DNA of 64,000 nt from Hsuehochloa calcarea (taxonomy: Eukaryota; Streptophyta; Magnoliopsida; Poales; Poaceae), in contig CM070603.1 of NCBI GenBank assembly GCA_036346395.1, positions 28,553,045-28,617,044 of the forward strand, written 5' to 3'. The translations under genes were made by a program, and so were the position numbers. This document shows positions 46,301 to 55,799 of the stretch, piece by piece; position 1 is the first letter of the stretch, and every line of letters begins with the position of its first letter. Below the pieces are notes generated by a model that was not told the DNA's origin, did no database searches, and was given only the letters and a program-made list of their open reading frames with translations.

Positions 46301-49300
46301 CATATTGGTGTTGATGCTTCCTTCATGAGGTCTTGTGTGCATGATCAGGTGATTGCTCTTCAGTATGTGCCTTCAGAGCTTTAGATAGCGGATTTCTTCA
46401 CGAAGGCCTAGACTCGAGCACAGCACGGCTTCTACCTTTCCAAACTCAGTGTTGTTGATCCACCATGAGTTTGAGGGGGGGTGTTAGAGATATATATGTT
46501 AGAGATATATATGTGTTAGAGTAGGACTCTAGATATTATTTGGTTTCCTTATCTGTAACCTGTACTTGTGTATATATACTGGCCCATTGCCCCCCTGATA
46601 ATACAAGTTGCTATTCCTAACAATATTAACGTACATTGTTGCTTCATAGTTACACCATCTTGATCCCTCAACATATATTTGGAGCAAAGAGGTCTAAGCT
46701 AATGATGCTGGTCCCCGATCCTAACAACATATAGTTGGCCCTGTTTGTTTAGGCTTAGGCTTTTTGGCTTATAGCTTAAAGCCAGCTTTTTGGCTTAATC
46801 GGCTTATAAGCCTGCCAGCTTTTAAGCCAAGCTTTGGTGTTTGGTAATCTGGCTTTTTAAAGGATGTTGGCTTATTGAGTTGTGTGTGAAGGATAAAAGT
46901 CCAATTGCCCTTGAGGTTTGAAGGATGTTTTTAAGGATGAATTTAAACTTATTTTTGCATGGGATTTGTAACTATGACGATACGTGCTAGTGTACATATG
47001 AAACAAAAAGAGTTTTGCTTGTTCGCGCATATATTAATTATAGATATTGCGTAATGAAAGAAATTAATATAGAAATACATAGCCAGCCAAACTAAATAAT
47101 ATTCGATCATATCATAATAATGTACTCTTTTTATTCTCGTGAGGCCATTAAAGAAGTAGCAATGCTGTCGCGAAATACACCCATATCTCTATCATCGATT
47201 GCTGATCCATTGACACCGTGCCCTCCAAATGAACCAGTTTGCGCATCGCTTGGGTCATAATCTTCATCAAGATCACATCTCTCGAAAAGCTCATCACGTA
47301 AAGCACTATCTCGGATAAAGTTATGTAGTGCTATACATGCAATTATTATTTTTGTTTGAATCTTCATTTTGTAACTTGGCAAAGCCAACAAGATTCTCCA
47401 TTTCATCTTCAACACGCCAAAGGACCGCTCAATCACATTGCGAATGGACGAGTGAGCGTGATTGAAGACCTCATATTTTCCACTTGGTTGTCGACCATGG
47501 CGAAATTCTGGTAGATGATACTTGTGTCCTTTGTAAGGAGCTAGATAGCCATTTCGATTGGGATAACCCGCATCAACAAGGTAATATTTTCCTACATACA
47601 TGTAACACACAAATATTGACATTAAAAAATAGAGAGGCTATCATAATATTTAATTATATTATTAAAGAAGCATAGTACCTTCAGGAGGATGTGGAAACCG
47701 GTTTGAGTACTTGTCCAAAGTGTTATTGAAAATCCTTGTGTCATGTCTTTGAACCCGCCATCCAAGAACAACAAAGGTAAACCTCATGTCGAAGTCACAC
47801 ACTGCCATCACATTTTGAGACGTATATCCATGTCGACCAGTGTGAGCAACCTGCTCATCCGCTGGAACAACAACCGGTACATGTGTGCCATCAATTGCAC
47901 CTATGCAATTGTTAAAATGATGAAGCGATTATCTTGAAGTCTTGGATGCACTGTTGTGAACTCGGATCCATTGGTCTAATATTATCTTGGATAAAAGATA
48001 GACACACCGCAAGACTTCACCAAATTTTCTATTGATTGTTTCGTGGACCTTTTGAAGCGGTTTTGAACTTGACTAACTGACTGAGGGCCCCCAACTGTCC
48101 ACAAAAATATAGCCAAAGATTCTATGGAGGTTATAGTCCTAGTTGATTTCAAGCCATAATTTCCAACCAATGTTTCATGCAAACTATCAAAAACAGGCCT
48201 ACTCATTCGGAACATCGAGTAACAATCTCTCTCATCGCCTAGTTGCTCTACAACCCATTCATAACCGGTCGAGAGTGGTTGTCGCCTCTCTTTTGTTTAG
48301 GTAAGTGTCGTAGTAGTACATACCTACATAACCAGCTGTTGTAACAAAATCCTGAAATGGTAACTTCCTCTTTTTTGTTATTTCGATGTCATCCTCTATC
48401 AAACCGCTATCAGTGTCACTATCACTGGTTGAACCATCAATATCACTTGATGAGCTCATCTACAAATAATAACAATGATCAGTAACATAGAACATAATAT
48501 AAACTAATGTAGAACACAATGCAAGGTAACAATAATATGAGTACAATATTAATAGTTTCAACAATTACATAATCATCACCAAGTAGTTTTCAAAATGAAA
48601 AAGAACTACTAAAAAATCTCTAATCTTTCTTCATCTTGATATCAAACATCCTCCTGAGCCAGTTCATCTTTACTTCGTTGGATTTCATAGTGACAAACAC
48701 TTCCCGATTTTCTAGTTTAGTAAAGAGCCTTGTCGCAATGAAGTGTTCATCACTTCCTTCTACTACCCTGCTGAATAGCTATATCCATAACATCCGCTAT
48801 AGATGGACCACTCGACAGGGCCTTTTGCCATAATATCCACCATGCGCTTGAAATCCCTAGCTATGGGATTGTTCTTGTTCTTCTTTGGGCTACGATTAAT
48901 ATTATTAGCCCTACGCTCGCAGACAAGCTTGGGTTTCAAGCGAGCGGCCTCATTATTCTCAAGATCGGTGGCGGCGTCTTCCTCGCCATCCTCCGAACAA
49001 TCAATGTCCACAACGGTTTGGTCTTCTGAGTAGGCTCACCCGGATGGTCAAGTGTTACTGTGACATGAGCCTTGTCAAACATACGATCCATATCATCCGT
49101 GTTCTCGGGTGGTCCATCACGAAAATGTTTAGGATATTGCTGAAAATTTTAAACAATGACTGAAGTTAGCATAAATTATAATATGAAATCATACACATTA
49201 ATGAATAGATGCTTCTACAATTAATACCTTGTGCTCCTTCCACCAAGCGTCAGATGCTGATATAGTTCCTTTTTGATAATCCCAACCTAGCCCAGTTGCT

Positions 49301-52300
49301 TTTTGTTTCAAATCATTCCACAAGTTGTATTCTTTCTTTAATGCTTCCCACTTATTTTTTAGTTGTTTTTTATCGTGCTTTTTCCCTGTCCTTTCATAGA
49401 ACTTCTTCTGGAGGTTCTTGTAACCCGTGGTATTCAAACATCCTAATGGTCTATTGCCATCTCCAACTTCCTCAACACAGATCTGACAAAATGCCCTGTT
49501 GCCAAATGTATCCCAATTTGTCTTGCTGATTGCAACTAGTTCCATCTATACAATTTACATGATGATTTATAATTTGTAAGGGCATAATATAATGATATAC
49601 AAAACTAAACCTAGAACAAGGCAGAAACTTGTATAACAATAAGAATGCAAACATAATGATATGACAAAGATAGTGGTCTGGCCTCACAAGTCACAATAAA
49701 AGAACAGGGAACACCTACACCTACTCCTCATCCTCCTCCCAAATTTCTCATACAACTCCAGTAAGAATTCAAAGCTTGCATACACAGGTTTAACAATACT
49801 CATTTCAAATTCAGCAATCAGCATATTTCACACACAGATTTCAGATTTCACATCAGATTTCAGATATCACAATCAGATTTTCCATCATATTTCAGATTTC
49901 AGATTTCACAATCAGATTTTCCATCAGATTTCAGATTTCAGATTTCAGATTTCAGAGTTCGGCTGAAACAATTATTCTATCTTGACTTTGCAACACGTCA
50001 GAAATGATTTCGAATATGCCTTCACCTGAAAGATCCCTGGAGAAAATAGGTGGTTAACTCATAAAGTTCTACTAGGAATTCCTACAGTTAAATACAAAGT
50101 TCACAGTTAGCTAACTAGGTAAAAAAATAGCAGCAGCTTTGGCTTAAAATTTGTTTAGTGGAATGGATAGGTTGTATGCATTCTATTACAGGGAATGACC
50201 TAGTTCCTAGTTACATATGAAAACATATGAAAAAGGTGAACAATAAGCCCCTATGTACCTAGTTACAAGATATCCTTTAGCAAATCTGAAGCTAAATGAT
50301 AGCGAGCAAAAGCATAGGGCTGCCAGACAGTGAATACAATGGCACCACCACCTCAGTTATTTCGTTTTGCTGCATATTGTGCCTGTCTACCTAACCTTCA
50401 CAAACATAATTCGTCTAATCTCTGGGTTATTATCATCGTGTCTGCATATGGATTCTGCTAAATCTCTGACTAGCAAATCTGCCTGGGTAAACAAAGATCG
50501 GTTTGGCCCACTGCCCCACTCACCAAACAAATGAAATTTTTCTACAGCTTGGCATCCATTTTCTACTACCACACCTACACCTACTTAAAATGTTGAAGCC
50601 TAAAAATATAAACTAATATGCTGACAACTTGTTTTCCATGCTTGATTCTCAAATTAATGAAACCAGCACATTCATAGATCAATTTTTTCTACCTTGAAAC
50701 TTGACGGTGGGGGAGGCGGCGCCGTCTGTGGGGGAGGCGGCGTCGGTGGGAGAGGCGGCGTCGGTGGGGAGGCGCGTTAGAGGAGGAGGCGGCCGTGGTG
50801 GAAAGGCGGCGAGAGGAATAGATGCTTCATCGGTGGGGAGGAGATCTGGCGGCGCCGTCGAGTGGAGGAGAGAGGAGGCGGCGGCGGTGGGGGCGAGAGA
50901 GGGGAGGCGGCGCCGGTGGTGGAGAAGATGAGAGGCGGCAGAGGGGAGGTGGCGTCGTCGGTGGGGCGGCAGAGAGGCAGGGAGGCGGCAGAGAGCAGTG
51001 GAGGCGGCAGAGGGGAGGTGGCGTCGTCGGTGGGGGAGGCGGCAGAGGAACGGGGGAGGCGGCAGAGGAACGGTGGGGGCAGGAGAACGGGAGGCGACGG
51101 GAGAGGGGAGGGGAAAGGTTCGGGAGAGGAGGGGGTGTTGGGAAGGGGCGACGGGAGAGGGGAGGGGAAATGATCGGGAGAGGAGGGGGTGTTGGGAAGG
51201 GGTGAAAAAAAGATGGATTCATGTTTATATACCGAATGGCATTTTGAGGGTAATTTTAGCGAACTTTACTGGCAATCAGTTATTCTATTCCGCAAAAGCC
51301 AAAAAAAGCACCTCTTCCTTAGCTTATGGCTTTTAGGCTTAAAATGGCTTAAACTTTTTATAAGCTAGATAAAAAAGTCACCCCTTTGTTTAGGCTTAGG
51401 CTTTTTGGCTTATAAGCCAGGCAAAAAGCCTAAACAAACAGGGCCTATGTCTTTTGTTTTCTGCTGATCTGTCAAAATCATCAGTACATCTGCGGTGCGT
51501 GGTTTTGAACAAAATGGCTTATGCTTGATATATACAGACCAGTATGATCCTGATTCCTAAAGTCTATATCCTACAACAACACTGGTTCGGTGTTTCTTAG
51601 TACATGTACAGTCAGATTGAGTGGTAATTGATGACATCATGATTCATTGATTCCCCAAAAGCATTTCTTTAAGATGTACTTTTTGACTAATCTCGTCGTC
51701 TGTTCTAGAACTAGGATCCAAAAAGGTTTATTATTGAATCAGCATCATATATAATGTTTTGTTGACACTGGAGAGCTTGATGCCTTTGATCATCAGCTCA
51801 TCTGCATCTTGTGGTGATGGGCAGAAGATATTATTATGAATTATATGGTCCAGTAATTCTGGTCATCTTGTCTTCAATTGTACATTGTCCAGGCTGTGAC
51901 AAAATCTGAACCTTCAGAAAAAGCAACAAGCACTGATGCGCAACCAACCCAAGTTATTACTGAGCTCCGCAGGAGCTACACTAGCAAATTGGAAGAGGTA
52001 CCATTTGATGGCAAAGGGCTGTTTTTCTTGTTGTGTATTGAACCTGATTTTTTATTTAATATGCATTATTCATTTTTTAAATTTGTATTTCAGTCAGAGA
52101 AGCGGAAGCAGGAATTATTAGATCAATTGGCCGCTGAAGAACAACGCGGGCATGAACTCACAAAAATAGTTAGAGAATTGCTGCCTACTACTAAGAAGAA
52201 TGTGAATCCAGAAAGGCAGCCATGCCATAGAAGAGTAGGTTTGCTTGGTTGTCTATCAAATACTTCCTGTCATTATTGAGAATTTACAAATTCATTCTTT

Positions 52301-53048
52301 CATGTATATATATTTCAGAGGAGCAATGATAGAGCTAGGATGTCAAAATGTCTTACTGAAGAGGCTGAGCAATACTTGGAAGATTTCCTGTCAAATGTTG
52401 AAGATACCGATTTTTCTTCTTTTGATGGTGAAAGAAGTGATACAAGTTCAACCAGAAGAGATGTCTTACTTCATGGTATGATAGAAACTCCAATAGCCCT
52501 TCCAAAAGTGGCTTCACCTGTCGAGTCAGATGGTGTTGTCCTTCCCTGGCTGCAATGGGAAACTAGCAATGACCTTCGAACCTCCCCATGCAAAACCAAG
52601 ACACAGGTAACAATGGCCTGATTTATTTTCTGCAAATGTAGTTAAACAGATGCTATGTTGCTCTAGTTATGCTTATTTGTATATCTTTAGTATACCGCAC
52701 AAAATGTGTAGTTATGCATTTTAGATCAGATTCAGATCATAAGCGCCTGATGAATTATCATTTCAGGGAGCAAGTACTGCATGCAGCACCAGCAATCACA
52801 CCATGAGCAGCCGTGGGAGTTGGAGCCCTGGAGATCATGATATCTCGGCCGTCTCTAAAGATAAACTACTAAACCGGTTCGACGAGGTTGGGATTTTCCA
52901 AAGCAGCTGTAACACTCCAAGCTCGTCATTTCATATCGATGACTATCTGCATTTGCAGAGGAGCGAAGATCTCCTTGAGCGATGGAGGCAGAAGAAAAGA
53001 ATTGACGATGGCGGCCTAATCCTATGTAGTACATCAACAATAATGTAG
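37384..53048 (+). CDS. Plant coiled-coil protein of unknown function, 584 residues, eight exons
   Basis: Exons: 37384-37962, 40279-40443, 40743-40838, 40961-41059, 51893-51997, 52094-52234, 52319-52606 and 52767-53048. All borders are GT-AG and every exon length is a multiple of three. The chosen ATG (MAAAAFRSATRRGAFEDAGS) follows a CT-rich leader. Residues 1-193 are basic, Gly/Ala/Arg-rich and low in complexity, with RSRSLSRFPP and RGRSVSRPP motifs. About 281-395 (KEVRQAVEEIKSQLEK, then EKRKQELLDQLAAEEQRGHE) should form a coiled coil. An acidic Ser-rich region holds LTEEAEQYLEDFLSNVEDTD and VVLPWLQWET, and the tail carries a basic LLERWRQKKR. I recognise it as a conserved plant protein type but cannot name a function. 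The coiled coil and Ser/Arg repeats suggest a scaffolding or cytoskeleton-linked role (inference). It appears intact despite a 10.8-kb intron full of transposons. Confidence 0.85.
38949..40129. mobile_element. hAT-like element in intron 1
   Basis: A perfect 8-bp target duplication ATCAATAC (38941-38948 and 40130-40137) flanks terminal inverted repeats AATGGTCATTAAGGCG and, reversed, CATGGTTATTAAGGCG. Inside each end are GGCGAGGC/GCGTCGC-type repeats, typical subterminal hAT repeats. The 1181-bp unit has no recognisable transposase. The purine-rich open frames at 39100-39690 look compositional. Confidence 0.88.
41260..41385 (+). repeat. 5' LTR, short-LTR copia element
   Basis: 126 bp, TGTTAG...CTAACA. 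It contains a possible TATA region GTGTATATATACTGG near its 3' end. Confidence 0.93.
41386..41397 (+). other. Primer-binding site (initiator tRNA type)
   Basis: TGGTATCAGAGC directly abuts the 5' LTR, the standard plant copia primer site. Confidence 0.92.
41400..41990 (+). repeat. GC-rich leader with CGCCGCCGC repeats
   Basis: The leader between the primer site and gag is dominated by CCGCCGCCGC and CGTGTGGGCCGCC-type short repeats. All frames are open for long stretches because of composition. No conserved domain is visible. Confidence 0.6.
42037..43022 (+). pseudogene. Copia gag, degenerate, with one CCHC knuckle
   Basis: Gag-like sequence with the typical DGVNYTYFVSHMRIHMRG start (about 42074-42127) runs in several frames. 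The nucleic-acid-binding knuckle CSYCDKVGHIESQC lies at 42911-42952. Frames change at least twice and stops interrupt it, so no full gag can be made. Confidence 0.8.
43171..46390 (+). pseudogene. Copia pol: protease, integrase, reverse transcriptase, RNase H (degenerate)
   Basis: The protease begins WILDSGASFHM at 43171 with the catalytic Asp in DSG. The integrase has HHRLGH (near 43565), an Asp in IHSDVWG (43744), an Asp in FRADSTGEY (43932) and a Glu in GVAERKH (44034), the DDE set. The reverse transcriptase runs from CKWVYKIK (about 44891) through LDVKNAFLNGEL to the YVDD box at 45336-45347. The YVDD box is out of frame because of an 11-T run at 45288-45298. The RNase H part includes SRSSAEAELRAM (about 45931) and is split by a 185-bp insertion. 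Stops also lie in the integrase-RT linker. The enzyme would copy element RNA if intact, but this copy cannot. Confidence 0.9.
46035..46219. mobile_element. 185-bp MITE (hAT-like) inside the RNase H region
   Basis: Flanked by a perfect 8-bp duplication GTCACTAC (46027-46034 and 46220-46227). The ends, CATGGATTGAAA and, reversed, CAGGATTCAAAA, form short imperfect inverted repeats. The copia coding sequence resumes directly after the insert. Confidence 0.82.
46466..46481 (+). other. Polypurine tract of the short-LTR copia element
   Basis: ATGAGTTTGAGGGGGGG lies immediately before the 3' LTR start at 46482, the site of plus-strand priming. Confidence 0.85.
46482..46622 (+). repeat. 3' LTR, short-LTR copia element
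   Basis: 141 bp. Identical to the 5' LTR except for two base changes (T/C in TAGGAYTCTAG and G/C in CATTGSCCCCC) and an added 15-bp copy of TATATATGTTAGAGA near the start. Confidence 0.93.
47131..48459 (-). pseudogene. Harbinger DDE transposase (nuclease), frameshifted
   Basis: Read on the minus strand from MSSSSDIDGSTSDSD (48459), an acidic N-terminus leads to the conserved FRMSRPVFDSLHETL and to the catalytic core. The first Asp is in CIGAIDGTHV (47890-47892), the second in YYLVDAGYPNR (47572-47574), and the Glu in VIERSFGVLKMKWRIL (47428-47430). An intron of about 85 bp seems to lie at 47594-47680. Frame breaks near 48290 and near 47910-47990 disrupt the first half. The last exon (47622-47131) stays open to the stop. 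The enzyme would cut and join element ends together with the Myb-like partner. Confidence 0.86.
48763..49545 (-). pseudogene. Myb/SANT-like (Myb_DNA-bind_3) protein of the Harbinger element
   Basis: The first exon (49545 to about 49220) starts MELVAISKTNWDTFGNRAFC. It carries a trihelix/Myb-like domain with three spaced aromatic residues (NKWEALKKEYNLWNDLK and GLGWD). After an intron, a second stretch (about 49143 to 48763) reads QYPKHFRDGPPENTDDMDRM and then an acidic, Lys-rich tail. One frame break near 49035 separates them. In this superfamily the Myb-like protein binds the transposon ends and helps import the nuclease (family knowledge). Status as intact or broken depends on exact splice sites. 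Confidence 0.75.
49830..49965. repeat. Short tandem repeat CAGATTTCAGATTTCA
   Basis: Irregular array of CAGATTTC and ACAATCAGATTTTCC units in the non-coding interior of the Harbinger element. Confidence 0.85.
50700..51200. repeat. G-rich minisatellite (GGGGGAGGCGGC units)
   Basis: Purine-rich repeats of GGGGGAGGCGGCGTCGGTGG and GGGAAGGGGCGACGGGAGAG. On the minus strand this is a CT-rich tract 5' of the Myb-like gene, so it may be part of the element's promoter or leader. The open frames here are compositional. Confidence 0.8.
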
Positions 53049-53940
53049 ATTATGGCCCATGATTCCAGTGGTTGGTGCCAGCGGGAATAGTGTGCCCAGT
53101 TAGGTAGTTGATTGGGTTGAGCTAGGCCAATAAGTGTGCAGATTTACAATTAGTTGCCATGATTATTTCATGGTGATTGGCCCTGTATAGATGTTCTATT
53201 TTTTCCCTAGCTGTTGAGTTGATGATTTTATCAAATTGGATAAATTTGATGCTTCTTCATGATTAACTTCATTTTTCTTTTCCATCCCAAAATATTTATA
53301 TGTTCATGCAATGCCAAATTCCAGTGTTACTTCGTGGCCCATAATTTTTTAGTTTTTAGCCGGACTATGGTATAGTATTATTTTGAAGATTTTCATGTAG
53401 TTTCTATCTCACCAGGCCTGGTAATGGGCCAAGGCTCGACCCTAGCTCAAATACTCAAGCATACAGCCCAGCCCAATCCATACCCATTAAATTGTTATAA
53501 AACCGGTCCCAGCCCAGTCCACAAAGCGGGAAACCCAATCCTGTCCTGGCTCATTTCAACCAATGAGCCGGCCCAAATTATGTGAATGCTTAGACCTCTG
53601 GGCCTTTTGCACGATCTGGCCTATTGCAACAATTATTATTATTATTATTATTATTAAGAACTAGCGCTTGGACGAATCGGACGCTCGGACGGAACATTTC
53701 ATCCCAAGGTGTGCAGCAAATGAGATTTATAAAAGAAACAAATAGGTTACCAGTAGAAGAAAATACTGAAAAAAATCAGTATCTCAAGAAAAATCAAATA
53801 GATTTTGAGGTCATTTCGCAATCACGAGTAGATGTCAAAATTTAGTGGATGTTTATGTAGACTGAGGGACGGGGAATCCAAAAATCATACAGGCATAGCT
53901 TGATTTTTGACATTTGATTGATGTATTTCAGGGAAAGGGA
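53049..53940 (+). other. 3' UTR and flank of the coiled-coil gene
   Basis: Sequence after the TAG at 53046-53048 is AT-rich to about 53300 and would hold the 3' UTR. No clear AATAAA was found; GGATAAATT at 53238-53246 is a possible weak signal. From 53415 to 53620 come repeats of GCCCAGCCCA and GGGCC type, perhaps an old element. No other gene is seen. Confidence 0.5.
53632..53655. repeat. (ATT)n microsatellite
   Basis: About eight ATT units in a row. Confidence 0.95.
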
Positions 53941-53949
53941 ATGAAGGAA

Positions 53950-55105
53950 TGAAGTGATGGGAGGGAGAACAGATGAGCACGGGGAGATAGAACATGTGAA
54001 GTGGAGTTGGGCAATACAAAAGATAGATAAAAAAATACAAAAGAGTTCCTATTCTAACACCACCTCAAATGCAATGCGTATACAATATCATTGCATTTGG
54101 AAAGGTTGACACTCAAATATGAAAAATCCGAAGTCCGAGTCTTGATAATGTTGTCGTAGCATGCAACTCTTGAAAAATATATCGAATATCAAAAAATCTC
54201 CTTTCATCCGGGGTCGTGCAACAGCCCATAAAGCACAAGGTACAAGGGCTGAAAAAGTCGACCGCGACAACACGACGAAGAAGATAATGAAACCAACATG
54301 AATAAAGAGAGTTGTCAAATCAAGCTGAATAGGAATAGGTGAAAGCATGGCGGCGCAAATCGAAACCCAAGACGACGGCGACACAGTGCACAAGAAGCGC
54401 AATGCACAAGAAGCGCGACGGCCTTAAAAGCTCGGGTCGACGGCTAAGAGATAGCGGCGGCATCATAATGACGATCTGCAGCAACTCGAAGAAAAGAGCG
54501 GCGGTTGCTGTCATGCAAAAAGAATTCCTTTTGACTGACAATAAATTTGTGGGCTCGCATGACTTAAACGAACTAAAAGATAAAGTGGTACGGACTTGGA
54601 TGGACGCAACGGAAGAAAAATGACACAAAGGATAGCTAGTAGATACTAGCAAAACTAGCAGCCGATTCAATCTCCACCAACAGCAGCACCCGTGCATAGG
54701 CCGCATCGCAGATGAGCTCGAGGCGATGGCAAGCTCGGGCGGAAACGCGACGAAGACCGCGGCGACGAGGCGACCAGGTGTCGCGGCTGTTGGGGCAGAG
54801 CGAGTTGAGGTAGGCCGTAGCATCGGCCATGCAAGACCCGTAGCGAGGCGACGTCGAGCAGGCCACCCCTGGGAGTGGAGATAGCTCCCCCCGGAGGCGA
54901 CGGTGGCGGAGGACGAGCGGGGGCTAGAAGGTGGCAGCGGCGGAGGTAACGAACCCTAACCCTAACCTTTGCTCTGATACCATGTTATGAATATATTGTA
55001 TGTATTGAAGAGTCCCAATGAGCAATATATATAAGATACAAAAGGACACAACTCTAAACCCTAATACAATAGGAAATACCACTAATACCCTTATATCCTT
55101 AACCA
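53950..55105 (-). mobile_element. Truncated copia element, minus strand (one LTR, primer site, degenerate interior)
   Basis: On the minus strand, a 123-bp LTR (55105-54983) starts TGGTTAAGGATATAAGG and ends ATTCATAACA. It is followed directly by TGGTATCAGAGC (54982-54971). The interior continues leftwards as GC-rich coding-like sequence without a recognisable domain. The opposite LTR is missing. The LTR length is close to that of the element at 41260, but the sequence differs. Confidence 0.75.
54983..55105 (-). repeat. 5' LTR of the truncated copia element
   Basis: TG...CA ends, 123 bp, adjacent to the primer site at 54971-54982. It contains ATACAATATATTCATAACA at its end. Confidence 0.78.
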
Positions 55106-55790
55106 GGAGGACCGAAAAGGTGCCTGAATTAAGGATTTGTTTTGTCCCAGACAACCATTTTGTACCAAATTTTTTGCTCGCATGATATTCAAAATCGCTT
55201 GATGCTCAACAGTATCAAAAACCTTCTCAAAGTCCAATTTTAGAACCAAGCATGAGTTTCCTGACCTTCTACAAGCGTGAATATACTCAGCTGCCCAGGC
55301 GAAACAATCTTAGACAGTTCTAGTCTTGATAAAACCACTGGTTTATATGAACTGAGTTATTATTGACTGAAGCCTACTAGCAAGTAACTTTGTAATGAGC
55401 TTCAGTGAAGAGTTTAGCAAAACCTCTCGAGCACTCTTTTTAGGAACCAAAGTTACATGCGACTGTTTATAGAAACCATGGAAGATGTCCCCTAAAAAAA
55501 CTGGTTACAAAGCCTATAAAAATCTCACTTTATGATGTGCCTACATTTCTCAAAGAATTGATTGTTGAATCCATCTGGGCCAGGGGATCTATCCGGAGGG
55601 AGAAATCTGACAATTTGATCAATTTCATTTCTTGTGAAGGGTTCCTGGAGAAATTCTAGAAGCTGAGCTTGGCTGATAATCAAGGATTAATCTGTCTATT
55701 TGATGTACAATGTTACGTAAATTCATTTGCCATCTTGTGATTGGGTTTACTTGCTTAGCATTTTTCTTTCTGAAATGAGAAAATCCTTTT
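55106..55790 (-). pseudogene. LINE reverse-transcriptase fragment
   Basis: Minus-strand frames spell the conserved plant LINE segment. FTRNEIDQIVRFLPPDRSPG and PDGFNNQFF (about 55645-55540) come first, then the FVPKKSAREVL region, LKLITKLLASRLQ, GFIKTRTV and LKLDFEKVFDTVEH (about 55230-55180). Stops and frameshifts are frequent. It ends exactly at the border of the copia LTR (55105), so the copia insertion probably cut the LINE. It is the RT part of a plant L1/Karma-like LINE (family knowledge). Confidence 0.85.
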
Positions 55791-55799
55791 TGCCCAAAG

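Larger units (their letters stand above)
41260..46622 (+). mobile_element. Full-length but defective Ty1/copia element with very short LTRs
   Basis: LTRs at 41260-41385 and 46482-46622 start TGTTAGAGATATATATG and end TTCCTAACA. A 5-bp target duplication ATATT lies at 41255-41259 and 46623-46627. The primer site TGGTATCAGAGC follows the 5' LTR, and a purine tract (GAGTTTGAGGGGGGG) precedes the 3' LTR. The order gag, protease, integrase, reverse transcriptase, RNase H is the copia order. Many stops and frameshifts make it defective. The two LTRs differ by only two substitutions plus a 15-bp duplication, so the insertion is recent. Confidence 0.92.
46737..51445 (-). mobile_element. PIF/Harbinger DNA transposon, 4.7 kb
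   Basis: The terminal inverted repeat GGCCCTGTTTGTTTAGGCTT begins at 46737 and is mirrored at 51445. Inside each end are further copies of AGGCTTTTTGGCTTATAAGCC. The two genes expected of this superfamily, a DDE nuclease and a Myb/SANT-like DNA-binding protein, are both on the minus strand. Frameshifts make at least the nuclease defective. A clear 3-bp target duplication was not found (GTT on the left, TAT on the right). Its position in an intron of the coiled-coil gene, next to the copia element, explains the large intron. Confidence 0.88.
41060..51892 (+). other. Intron 4 of the coiled-coil gene, expanded by two transposons
   Basis: The intron is 10,833 bp. A copia element (5363 bp) and a Harbinger element (4709 bp) account for nearly all of it. 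The remaining intron pieces (41060-41259, 46623-46736, 51446-51892) total about 760 bp, the probable ancestral size. Confidence 0.85.

Noticed and set aside
50701..51222. Open frames on both strands in the G-rich region of the Harbinger element
   Set aside because: Simple-repeat composition (Gly/Arg/Glu or Pro/Ser) without conserved features.
54088..54823. Minus-strand open frames of 104 and 167 codons
   Set aside because: They lie inside the truncated copia fragment and show no gag, pol or host domain; frames are not continuous.
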